This document shows, piece by piece, positions 16,566 through 22,717 of a stretch of 64,000 nt of DNA (its first letter is position 1; each line of letters begins with the position of its first letter). Made by a program: the position numbers and the translations under genes. The notes under the pieces are model-generated. The model worked only from the letters and a program-made list of their open reading frames with translations, had not been told where the DNA came from and searched no databases. This DNA comes from a virus: positions 1 to 64,000 of IMG/VR virus record IMGVR_UViG_3300033153_004222. One strand, written 5' to 3'.

Positions 16566-16838
16566 ATGGAATTTATAAAATTCTTTGTAAAAGTTACGAG
16601 TATCAATCCTATTCAATTTAATAAAGATAAAAATCGTTATTATTTTGTAATGGAAAGGGCTACTGAAATTGTCAATGGACAATTTACACAACCCGAAAAT
16701 GCTATTTTAGGCAAAGATGCCGAAAAATTAAATGTTCTTGAAGACTGGCACAAGCTAATCTCAGGAGAACTTGAGAAAAATGGCGTTTGTGAAGTACAAC
16801 AAATTAAAAAGGTTGAGCCATCAGGTGAAGCACTTTAA
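16566..16838 (+). CDS. Small early protein, 90 aa, unknown
   Basis: A 90-aa protein starting MEFIKFFVKVTSINPIQF, with an N-terminal beta-like stretch and a helical centre. No membrane segment, signal peptide or motif is recognised. It is the first rightward gene after the divergent gap, carries its own upstream repeat element and a strong downstream terminator, and so looks like a single-gene early transcript. Early single-gene units in phages often encode host-takeover proteins; nothing in the sequence proves this here. Confidence 0.7.
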   Translation: MEFIKFFVKVTSINPIQFNKDKNRYYFVMERATEIVNGQFTQPENAILGKDAEKLNVLEDWHKLISGELEKNGVCEVQQIKKVEPSGEAL

Positions 16839-16852
16839 TTTGTGATTAATGG

Positions 16853-16887
16853 CAAAGGGTATTAATTTACCCTTTGTCTATTTTTTT
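16853..16887 (+). terminator. Rho-independent terminator
   Basis: A perfect 9-bp helix (CAAAGGGTA 16853-16861 with TACCCTTTG 16868-16876, six-base loop) is followed by TCTATTTTTTT. It ends the transcript of the 90-aa gene 14 nt after its stop. Confidence 0.85.
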
Positions 16888-16910
16888 AATGTTTATTAAA
16901 TTTTAATGTT

Positions 16911-17282
16911 GTGAAAGAAAAAAAGCCACATCAAATTATTAGTAACAAAGTTAATTTATCAGACGGAACTATTACGTTTCGTTTTGTTGGTAGATGTACA
17001 GAAGAACAAATGACAACTTTATTAAAAATGCCATTTTATAACAAAGCAACTTTTGATGTTTTTGGTCGTAAAACTGGAAACATTTTAACAAGTTTTGTTT
17101 CTTCAAAAAATGGTCGTTTGTATCTTGAATTTTTGACAAATTCGGGAAACATTGCAAATGCTCAGAATCAAATGAAAGTATTTTTTAACCACTTTCAAAA
17201 AGTTAGTACTGAAAGTAAAATTTTGAAATTAAAAAGACATTTAGACTCTTTGAAAATTCAGGGTATTACTTCTAAATTTTAA
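16911..17282 (+). CDS. Early protein, 123 aa, GTG start, unknown
   Basis: A 123-aa frame that begins at GTG; the nearest upstream ATG (16906) runs straight into TGA, so GTG is the only start that keeps the N-terminus. The product is basic (MKEKKPHQII, KVSTESKILKLKRHLDSLK) with beta-like segments (DGTITFRFVGR, RLYLEFLTNSG). No known domain is recognised; a nucleic-acid-binding role would fit the charge. It lies 24 nt after a terminator T-run, so it needs its own promoter or read-through. Confidence 0.65.
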   Translation: MKEKKPHQIISNKVNLSDGTITFRFVGRCTEEQMTTLLKMPFYNKATFDVFGRKTGNILTSFVSSKNGRLYLEFLTNSGNIANAQNQMKVFFNHFQKVSTESKILKLKRHLDSLKIQGITSKF

Positions 17283-17478
17283 ACCTCTCATTTTTAGGGT
17301 TTTCCTTTTATTTTGAACAGAGTTAATTCCCGTTTCAAAATTAAAATGAAAATTACCTTTTTTCGTTTCCCTGAAAAATGATGTTTTACAAAAAAATAAG
17401 GCAGAATCTTAAAATAAAGATTAAGCAAAAGAATTTTTTCACTTGTTAGCTACTTGTTGAAATGGCAAAAATTCCATG
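17283..17478 (+). other. Non-coding stretch after the 123-aa gene
   Basis: No frame or strong fold is seen in this AT-rich stretch. It ends in a short ATGG/CCAT pair (17462-17477) that competes with the terminator helix which follows. Confidence 0.5.
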
Positions 17479-17504
17479 ATGGTTGAACCTTAGACCATTT
17501 TTTT
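17479..17504 (+). terminator. Hairpin terminator, possible attenuator
   Basis: ATGGTT (17479-17484) pairs with GACCAT (17493-17498), followed by seven T. The ATGGT arm could instead pair with upstream bases (CCAT 17474-17477 already pairs with ATGG 17462-17465), giving a switch-like arrangement. Confidence 0.6.
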
Positions 17505-17554
17505 CTTGTTAAATTTTGGTTGGCGAAGTGAAGCTGTAAACCCAAAATAACAAG
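17505..17554 (+). ncRNA. Long hairpin RNA in the leader of the 88-aa gene
   Basis: CTTGTTA + TTTTGG (17505-17519, with two bulged A) pairs with CCAAAA + TAACAAG (17542-17554) for 13 bp. The cap (TTGGCGAAGTGAAGCTGTAAA) can form a further short helix. It starts directly after a terminator T-run and lies just upstream of repeat copy 2. Confidence 0.5.
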
Positions 17555-17568
17555 AATAACAAACCCAT

Positions 17569-17629
17569 CTATGACTCCTACTAATCATTGCGTATTGCAA
17601 TATATGTTAATGCATATGTGATACGGAAT
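17569..17629 (+). repeat. Copy 2 of the CCTACTAAT element with two hairpins
   Basis: CTATGACTCCTACTAATC is followed by hairpin ATTGC-GTATT-GCAAT and then hairpin ATATG-TTAATG-CATAT. The same order, with changed stem sequences, is seen in copy 3. It lies ~35-90 nt upstream of the 88-aa membrane protein gene. Confidence 0.6.
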
Positions 17630-17660
17630 TAAATTAATTGTTCACCTAAATTTATTTATT

Positions 17661-17927
17661 ATGTCACGGACTAAACAACGACCATTTGCTGTAACAGCAT
17701 TTGGAGTATGTACTCTTTTGGCTTTTATGCCTTTCGCAACAGTATTAATCAATATGATATTCTCTGGATTCTGTTCTTTCATTTATAATGATGGAACAAT
17801 CTATGATAGTATGATGGGACACCCTTTAAGTTATTTTGTTTGGGGATTGTTTGTTTTGATTTTTACGATCTGCTGTTTACATGAAGCAGACGAAAGGTGG
17901 CAAGATTCACAAAAGTATAATTATTAA
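17661..17927 (+). CDS. Small membrane protein, 88 aa
   Basis: An 88-aa protein with two hydrophobic segments (VTAFGVCTLLAFMPFATVLI and LSYFVWGLFVLIFTICCL), a basic N-terminus (MSRTKQRPF) and a charged C-terminus (HEADERWQDSQKYNY). This predicts two membrane passes with both ends in the cytoplasm. No family is recognised. It has its own upstream repeat element and a TTCACCT motif 20 nt before the ATG. An early membrane protein could act in superinfection exclusion; that is a guess. Confidence 0.7.
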   Translation: MSRTKQRPFAVTAFGVCTLLAFMPFATVLINMIFSGFCSFIYNDGTIYDSMMGHPLSYFVWGLFVLIFTICCLHEADERWQDSQKYNY

Positions 17928-18043
17928 TGACCGCTCGTTTCCTGGGTTTTCCTTTTCCACGCTTGACAGCTGTAGTAAAATGAAACTGATCCCTTTTCTT
18001 TTCCCTGGAACTGAAGTCTATCTATTCACCTAAAAAATATGTT

Positions 18044-18151
18044 ATGATCAAAATTAGAAACCCGATACTGTATTGGACAGTTGTTATTACTTTATTTTTA
18101 TTATGTAACCCATTTACGATATGTGCTTTATGTTTTTATGCATGTATCTAA
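18044..18151 (+). CDS. Membrane peptide, 35 aa
   Basis: A 35-aa frame (MIKIRNPILYWTVVITLFLL, then a Cys-containing hydrophobic end CALCFYACI) forms one membrane segment with a basic N-terminus. It is preceded by TTCACCT at 18026, the same motif found before the flanking two genes, which favours translation. The nearer ATG at 18039 hits a stop at once. Confidence 0.55.
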   Translation: MIKIRNPILYWTVVITLFLLCNPFTICALCFYACI

Positions 18152-18169
18152 ATATAAATTATTTCACCT

Positions 18170-18370
18170 ATGAAACTTGAATTTAAAAAAGAAACCGAAA
18201 AATTAATCGCCCTTGGAATAGGGTGGGAACAACACGAATATCCTCATCGTATGGCACCAGAAAAAGTAACAAAGATTGTCTTTGTATTCTTATGCTGGGT
18301 AATAGAGGTAAAAATTACCACAGAGTATACTTTACTTACCGAAGGTACATCTGGGACTGAAATAGTATAG
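18170..18370 (+). CDS. Small early protein, 66 aa, unknown
   Basis: A 66-aa protein with a charged N-terminus (MKLEFKKETEKLIALGIGWEQHEYPHRM) and one hydrophobic stretch (KIVFVFLCWVIEVKI) that could be a buried strand-helix or a short membrane segment. TTCACCT abuts the ATG. It is followed by GGTGAGTGAA and a 15-bp hairpin. The family is unknown. Confidence 0.6.
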   Translation: MKLEFKKETEKLIALGIGWEQHEYPHRMAPEKVTKIVFVFLCWVIEVKITTEYTLLTEGTSGTEIV

Positions 18371-18385
18371 TGAAGGGTGAGTGAA

Positions 18386-18419
18386 AGGAAAAGAGCTACC
18401 ATTGGTAGTTCTTCTTCCT
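18386..18419 (+). repeat. Long 3' hairpin after the 66-aa gene
   Basis: AGGAA + AAGAGCTACC (18386-18400) pairs with GGTAGTTCTTC + TTCCT (18404-18419): 15 bp with one bulged C and loop ATT. No T-run follows, so it is more likely a 3'-end protector or processing site than a terminator. The same GGTGAGTGAA + hairpin arrangement follows the 198-aa gene at 21.06 kb. Confidence 0.6.
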
Positions 18420-18430
18420 GGATATCAGAT

Positions 18431-18482
18431 CCATAACTCCTACTAATCTCTGGTTTACAGGATAATATGTGAGTGCATATGT
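18431..18482 (+). repeat. Copy 3 of the CCTACTAAT element with two hairpins
   Basis: CCATAACTCCTACTAATC is followed by CTG-GTTTA-CAG and then AATATG-TGAGTG-CATATGTT, which folds like copy 2. Copy 4 follows only ~90 nt later. Confidence 0.6.
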
Positions 18483-18520
18483 TATTCTTGGGGATTCAGA
18501 GAGTTGATGAGAGCATATTT

Positions 18521-18560
18521 ATCCATAACTCCTACTAATTTTTGCGGTTTGCATTATTTG
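18521..18560 (+). repeat. Copy 4 of the CCTACTAAT element
   Basis: ATCCATAACTCCTACTAAT is identical to copy 3 over the first 19 bases. It is followed by TGC-GGTTT-GCA. This copy opens the ~1.6 kb non-coding region. No protein frame with support begins after it. Confidence 0.6.
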
Positions 18561-19191
18561 GACTGCGTTTGTGCGTGGGAAAACGCACCGCTATTGAAAT
18601 ACTATGGTTATAGCCTTTGTTTTTATATAAGGCTTTTTATTACACATTGTAAATATTATAGCGTAAAGTTATATGTGCTCTTAAAGAGTAACGGAGTGTG
18701 GCGAGGTCCAGCTTGGCAACAGAAATGGTAATCGGTGAGTAAGACAATAGTGTTCTTACCATGAGAGAAGGCCTTCGATAATTGCAATTGTACAGGCAAT
18801 ATGTAATTCAGGCGAATGTAAGTCCCATAACAAATGGGCATTTGACTGTAAATCCTACGCAGTATAAAGGTCTTGTACCTGAAATGTTAAGCGAATAGAG
18901 AGGATTGAAGTTTGTAAGTAGAACTATCTGAAGCAAATCAGTAAAATAACTTTCGGTGATCGTTTTGGGCTTTTTGTTGGAAGGTTTTATGCCTTTCGGC
19001 AAAGCTCAAAGCTATCGATTTTATTTGACATAATCAAGTGGTGTTGAAAAATAAAGTATAGTTATATGATTTGACATTATGTTGAATTGTTAATAACTTT
19101 GTAAGCTGAAGGAAATTAACTACTCATAGTTGCAACTATAGAAGTAGAGCGAGTTGAGTAATTACTTCTCGCTGTTTTCCTTGCAAAATAT

Positions 19192-19273
19192 GGGGATGCT
19201 ACAGGCATTGATTACAATCAGGGCTTTTAAGAGCAGTTGTAAGACGAGGGTTCGAATCCTTCCATCTCCACCA
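19192..19273 (+). ncRNA. tRNA-like structure with G3:U70, D-armless (tmRNA-like)
   Basis: The 82-nt element has a 7-bp acceptor (GGGGATG 19192-19198 with CATCTCC 19263-19269) containing the G3:U70 wobble, discriminator A and encoded CCA. It also has a perfect T-arm (GAGGG-TTCGAAT-CCTTC, 19246-19262). There is no D-stem and no 5+7+5 anticodon arm. Instead one long arm, TTACAA(T)C with GTTGTAA (19212-19219/19236-19242), is capped by GCTT-TTAA-GAGC. Acceptor + T-arm + single long arm preceded by GAC is the layout of the tRNA-like domain of tmRNA, and G3:U70 is the identity element for alanyl-tRNA synthetase. No tag reading frame or pseudoknots fit inside. It may be charged with alanine; that is inference. 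Confidence 0.7.
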
Positions 19274-20090
19274 ATGTAATGGTTCTGGTATACGAAAGAA
19301 AAATCGAGAACAATCGGGTGAAAGCCATCAGATATTATTACAAGACATAGAGCCAAGCAAGACGTGCAATTTAAGGAACAGATGATGTGTGGCTTTTGCC
19401 ATGAATTTATGACGTTCTGGCACGGTGCTCTAACGATAAAGGCGTGTGGGCCGATAACTCTGGCGACAGAGTATAAAGACGAATAGTATTCATACAAGAC
19501 TATTTGTTGCCTCTTCGGAGGTCAATCTACACAAGTTGAAAACGGCAATGATGCGTGAATGCGTAAGTTGTTATCCGATTGCCTAAATCGGATTGAGGTA
19601 GTAATACCAATAGGATAATCAGCAGACATAGTTACAAGTAAGTTTACCAACTTGCAAGTAGTATATGTCAGTTAAATATGGAACTCATTGAGTTTGCGTA
19701 TTTAATCGTGCATTGGTAAATGCATAGAGAACAGTAATCTATTTTGTACCTCAAAAGGGTACGAAGGATTTCCTCACGGACTGTTCTCTATTAGGAAGTT
19801 TATGATTAACTAAAATCAGAAAGCAAAACAAGTGGGGCGTTAGATATCGAAAGATGGCTAATACTATGCACTTCGGTGAACATAGTGCTTCAGTTACTCG
19901 CAAGGTAACTGTTGTTTGGATTCAAAAGACCAAGTATGTCCTGGCCGGGATATAATTGAGTTAAGTAGAATTTGAGTAGGTTCTAATGTTACGAGTGATA
20001 AGCGTTACTTATCGCCATTGGCAGTTACTTTATGCAAATAGAGTGGATACGTTTTTAACCAACAGGAATAAAAGAACGAAAGACTGACCA

Positions 20091-20128
20091 GATAGGGCTG
20101 TAATCTCAGGCTTTTCCTATCGTTTTTT
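20091..20128 (+). terminator. Rho-independent terminator of the large RNA
   Basis: GATAGG (20091-20096) pairs with CCTATC (20116-20121) around an inner CTG-TAATCT-CAG hairpin, followed by GTTTTTT. It marks the probable 3' end of the large RNA. Confidence 0.75.
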
Positions 20129-20160
20129 CAAGGCAATTGTACAGACAAAACCAAGACATT

Positions 20161-20352
20161 ATGGAATATAATCACGAATATGATAATCATTCGGAGATAG
20201 ATTCTCTGAATGCTAAAGAAATGCAAGAGGCATACAATAAGTATTTGCTCTCGAAAAAGGATGAGCTGAGTGATGAGGAATATAATGCTTTAAGGGCATT
20301 GTTAGCTCAAAATGAAGCTGAGTTTCTATTTGATGATGATACTGATATATGA
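20161..20352 (+). CDS. Small acidic protein, 63 aa
   Basis: A 63-aa frame starting at ATG 20161 (an in-frame TTG 24 nt earlier lies at the terminator and is less likely). The product is acidic and helical (AKEMQEAYNKYLLSKKDELSDEEYNALRALLAQNEAEFLF) and ends in DDDTDI. No motif is known. Small acidic early phage proteins often bind host polymerase or mimic DNA; there is no direct evidence. A hairpin (TAATaTGTG/CACATTA, 20359-20391) follows its stop. Confidence 0.6.
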   Translation: MEYNHEYDNHSEIDSLNAKEMQEAYNKYLLSKKDELSDEEYNALRALLAQNEAEFLFDDDTDI

Positions 20353-20457
20353 TAATTGTAATATGTGTCTGACTTACGCACATTAATGAGTGAGTCAAAC
20401 CCTAAAAGAGCAGGGTATAATATGCTCTCGTAATTTCATTTAATTAACAATAAAGAC

Positions 20458-21054
20458 ATGAAAAATTACACAGAAAAAGAGGCAAACGAACAAATTGCCA
20501 AATTGGTACCTGGAAAGGTATTACTAACTTCCGTAAGGAAAGTCGCAGGAGGCAAATTTCACATTGAATTGGCAGAGAAAATCCAATCGCAAAACAGAAG
20601 TACCGTGAATGTATTAGGTATTTTAAATGCGGGTGATGAGCGATTTAATATCGGAGGAGCTCGTAGAGCTTGGGCACCTGCAGAAAAGGCACAACTATCT
20701 GAATTCTTCGGAATTGATGGAGCTGCACTTGATGGATTGGGTGAAAAGGAAAAGATATACGTATGTATAGCTGGACCTGCCTTAAATGGGATTCCATTAG
20801 CTATTCAAATCGTGGAAACGACTGAAGGCGATGATTGGGATAATGCGAATATCGAAACCTCAGCTAAAAGAGCTGGTAAAGATGGAGATATTCTGACGAA
20901 TGAGGGGATGCCAATCTTTTCCAAAACTTATGTGGTAGGAGTACCTGAAGGTAACTCTGTGCAACATGTTTACTTGCAATCTGACCAGCAAATGGAAAGA
21001 GCTGCTAAAGTAAGCCTTGGTGCATCAGCTACAGCTGAACCGACTTTGGATTAA
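20458..21054 (+). CDS. Early protein, 198 aa, unknown, probably abundant
   Basis: A 198-aa soluble protein (MKNYTEKEANEQIAKLVPGK...) with mixed alpha/beta pattern, a FGIDGAALDGLGEKEKIYVC segment and acidic stretches (ETTEGDDWDNANIE). Codon use is more balanced than in the AT-rich genes downstream, as in well-expressed genes. It is a single-gene unit ended by a 17-bp terminator hairpin. The length, charge and isolation would suit an ssDNA-binding or abundant early protein, but a separate SSB-like gene lies at 36.4 kb and no fold is recognised here. Confidence 0.7.
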   Translation: MKNYTEKEANEQIAKLVPGKVLLTSVRKVAGGKFHIELAEKIQSQNRSTVNVLGILNAGDERFNIGGARRAWAPAEKAQLSEFFGIDGAALDGLGEKEKIYVCIAGPALNGIPLAIQIVETTEGDDWDNANIETSAKRAGKDGDILTNEGMPIFSKTYVVGVPEGNSVQHVYLQSDQQMERAAKVSLGASATAEPTLD

Positions 21055-21071
21055 GTTTAAGGTGAGTGAAG

Positions 21072-21120
21072 CAATTAGGACTGAGTGGTTTAGCCACTCG
21101 GTCCCTAATTGTGTTTCTTT
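21072..21120 (+). terminator. Very stable hairpin terminator
   Basis: CAATTAGGACTGAGTGG (21072-21088) pairs with CCACTCGGTC + CCTAATTG (21094-21111): 17 bp, one bulged C, loop TTTAG, then TGTTTCTTT. It is preceded by GGTGAGTGAAG, as at 18372. Confidence 0.8.
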
Positions 21121-21160
21121 GTGTGTTGATTTGTAAAGGTAATATGTTAAGTTAAAGAAT

Positions 21161-21415
21161 ATGTTAACTAAATGGAAAAAATTTTTGACAATGAACAAGC
21201 AAAAAAAAGGTAAGAAAACAAGGACTACCAGCGTCTTTTCTCCGTCTAAAAATGTCAGATCTAAAACAGTTCAAATAGAGTATAAGGATATAATTACTCC
21301 TATACATTGGACTGAAGATGATGATGGAAAAATACAAATAGATGAAGATTTGATAAGGGAAGAATTTGAAGATGAACTTGAAAGAATAATTTTTTTAGCA
21401 AATATAGAATTATGA
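21161..21415 (+). CDS. Small protein with basic head and acidic tail, 84 aa
   Basis: An 84-aa protein. The N-terminus is basic (KWKKF, NKQKKGKKTRTT) and the C-terminal half acidic (TEDDDGKIQIDEDLIREEFEDELERI). An alternative in-frame start exists at 21191. It is the first gene of the long early operon; its stop overlaps the next start (ATGA). No family is recognised. Confidence 0.65.
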   Translation: MLTKWKKFLTMNKQKKGKKTRTTSVFSPSKNVRSKTVQIEYKDIITPIHWTEDDDGKIQIDEDLIREEFEDELERIIFLANIEL

Positions 21416-22083
21416 TACTGATAAAAAATGAATGGGAAGTTCATGAAATAGGACTGAAAGAGTCAAAAGTATTTGTAGAACAATGGCACTATGCTCACGG
21501 AGCAGGTAAAGTTTCACATAAATGTTATGGGTTATTTTATAAGAATGATCCGGGTACATTACATGGTGTAGCAATATGGAATGTCCCTCCTTTAGGAGCG
21601 GCTAAATCTGTTAGTTCACATCATCAAAGCGTTTTAGCTTTAAGTAGATTTTGTTTAATAGATGATAGACCTGAAAATTCAGGTTCATATTTAATAAGTA
21701 AAAGCATCAAAAAGTTAGATAAATGTAGATGGAATACGTTATTAACCTATGCAGATACTGCATTGAATCATAACGGAGGATTATACAGAGCTGCTAATTG
21801 GGATTACGATGGAATGACAGGAAAGAATCCTATTTTTTGGGATCCAGAAAATGAACGGATGGTCAGCCGGAAAAAGGGACCGAAAACCTATGGCAAACAA
21901 GCTATGCTTGATCAGGGCTATGAATTTAAAGGCAATTATGCCAAGCATAGATTTATATATCCTCTGAATAGAAAAGATAGGAAATTTAAAGCAATAGGGC
22001 AACAAATAGATTTATTGTTTACTTCAGATGGTAAACAAGAATTAAAAATACGTACTAATGACAAAGACAAACTGGCAGATTGA
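21412..22083 (+). CDS. Mom-like GNAT-fold protein (putative DNA base modification)
   Basis: A 223-aa protein. The pattern KVFVEQWHYAHGAGKVSHKCYGLFY, then GVAIWNVPPLG, then LSRFCLIDDRPENSGSYLISKSIKKL and WNTLLTYADTALNHNGGLYRAANW, matches phage Mom-like proteins. These are GNAT-fold enzymes that modify adenine in phage DNA, or close relatives of that fold, of about 220-240 aa. It would act on phage DNA to block host restriction. Its ATG overlaps the previous stop (ATGA), and the next gene starts within its end. The exact chemistry cannot be read from sequence. Confidence 0.7.
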   Translation: MILIKNEWEVHEIGLKESKVFVEQWHYAHGAGKVSHKCYGLFYKNDPGTLHGVAIWNVPPLGAAKSVSSHHQSVLALSRFCLIDDRPENSGSYLISKSIKKLDKCRWNTLLTYADTALNHNGGLYRAANWDYDGMTGKNPIFWDPENERMVSRKKGPKTYGKQAMLDQGYEFKGNYAKHRFIYPLNRKDRKFKAIGQQIDLLFTSDGKQELKIRTNDKDKLAD

Positions 22084-22252
22084 AGAAGAGCATATAACAA
22101 TGGCGATAGATGCCCTGGAAGAACAGGCTCGATGGTTGTCAGAAGGATATGCACCTCCTAATGAAGAAGATGTGGATAGATTAAAGGATATTCACGAAGC
22201 AATTAAATTTTTTAAACTTAAAAAAAGAAACTTATGGACAAGTATAAATTAG
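22058..22252 (+). CDS. Small helical protein, 64 aa
   Basis: A 64-aa frame (MTKTNWQIEEEHITMAIDAL...) predicted to be almost all helix and acidic. It overlaps the end of the Mom-like gene by 26 nt and the start of the next gene by 19 nt, a chain of overlaps seen across this operon. No motif is known. A Mom-accessory role is conceivable by position only. Confidence 0.6.
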   Translation: MTKTNWQIEEEHITMAIDALEEQARWLSEGYAPPNEEDVDRLKDIHEAIKFFKLKKRNLWTSIN

Positions 22253-22596
22253 AAGATGCCTATAAAAGAATAGGTAAATTAACAGTTGAATTAGATTCTT
22301 GCAAAGAAACTGAAGAAAAATTCAGAACCTGGTGGCTACAAAATGAAGCTAAAGTTAAAGAGATGCAGGAAGAACTGGAAAAGTATACAGATGCAAAGCC
22401 TCAATCTTTAATAGATAGAGTTATATCACAAATTTCACAAGATTTAGGAGAAATGGGTGAAGGTGATGAAAGTGTATGTTTATTATTACAACAGCTTCCT
22501 GAAGATGTATTAGAAGCATATTTACCTGAAATGGTAATCCCAACTAAGCAAGAAGAAGCAGCAGGTGCAGATTTTGATGTAGATAAACCGCTATAA
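22234..22596 (+). CDS. Coiled-coil protein ending in an RNA-polymerase-like GADFDVDK motif
   Basis: A 120-aa acidic protein. The first half is coiled (DKYKLEDAYKRIGKLTVELDSCKETEEKF) and the middle is helical (IDRVISQISQDLGEMGEGDE). The C-terminus reads AAGADFDVDKPL; the octapeptide GADFDVDK is identical to the catalytic motif region of the giant virion RNA polymerase in this same phage (residues 3358-3365), although encoded by different codons. The remainder shows no resemblance. No family is recognised. Regulation or mimicry of the polymerase site is speculative, and chance in an acidic tail cannot be excluded. Confidence 0.65.
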   Translation: MDKYKLEDAYKRIGKLTVELDSCKETEEKFRTWWLQNEAKVKEMQEELEKYTDAKPQSLIDRVISQISQDLGEMGEGDESVCLLLQQLPEDVLEAYLPEMVIPTKQEEAAGADFDVDKPL

Positions 22597-22597
22597 T

Positions 22598-22711
22598 ATG
22601 TGGTTATATCTACTGATAAGTTTTTGGCTATTAACTTTAGGCTTATTAATATGGGCTTTGTTTACAGCGGAGATGGATGATGAGGATGATGATTACACAA
22701 CATTTAAATAG
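22598..22711 (+). CDS. Single-pass membrane peptide, 37 aa
   Basis: A 37-aa frame (MWLYLLISFWLLTLGLLIWA then an acidic tail EMDDEDDDYTTFK) gives one strong membrane segment with an acidic end. It fits exactly between the stop at 22596 and the start at 22718. It may be an inner-membrane accessory peptide; the role is unknown. Confidence 0.6.
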   Translation: MWLYLLISFWLLTLGLLIWALFTAEMDDEDDDYTTFK

Positions 22712-22717
22712 AAAGAT

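Larger units (their letters stand above)
18521..20128 (+). ncRNA. Large ornate structured non-coding RNA region
   Basis: About 1.6 kb without a convincing gene but dense in perfect nested helices. Examples: AGCGAG/CTCGCT inside an AAGGAAA/TTTCCTT closing stem (19110-19180); CCTC-UUCG-GAGG (19510-19521); ATCCGATT/AATCGGAT (19573-19593, 8 bp); GGTA-GUAA-TACC (19597-19608); GACATA/TATGTC (19625-19669); TTAAATA/TATTTAA enclosing AACTC/GAGTT (19672-19705); an 11-bp helix TAGAGAACAGT/ACTGTTCTCTA (19725-19790); ACTATG-CAC-UUCG-GTG-AA-CATAGT (19863-19886); CAGTTAC/GTAACTG (19891-19911); GATAAG/CTTATC (19997-20013). UUCG and GNRA loops recur. The region begins at repeat copy 4 and ends in a strong terminator. 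Two internal hairpins followed by T (18612-18638; 18964-19025) suggest the core may start near 19030. Scale, phage location and an embedded tRNA-like element resemble GOLLD/ROOL-type giant RNAs; membership in either class is not shown. Confidence 0.65.

Noticed and set aside
16443-18560. CRISPR array from the repeated CCTACTAAT element
   Set aside because: Only four copies, irregular spacing with genes in between, and diverged repeats; no cas genes.
18504-18731. 75-aa plus-strand frame in the non-coding region
   Set aside because: It runs through repeat copy 4 and hairpins, has no leader or neighbour coupling, and its composition is not protein-like; structure explains the region better.
19192-19273. 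Ordinary tRNA gene
   Set aside because: No D-stem and no 5-bp anticodon stem with a 7-nt loop can be formed; only acceptor and T-arm fit, with one long arm between.
19192-19273. Phage attachment site copied from host tmRNA/tRNA end
   Set aside because: Both acceptor strands and the long arm are kept, no integrase gene is visible, and the element lies inside a structured region; an att copy would need only the 3' half.
19162-19497. 111-aa minus-strand frame
   Set aside because: It is antisense to the tRNA-like structure and to several paired helices; no motif, no neighbours on that strand.
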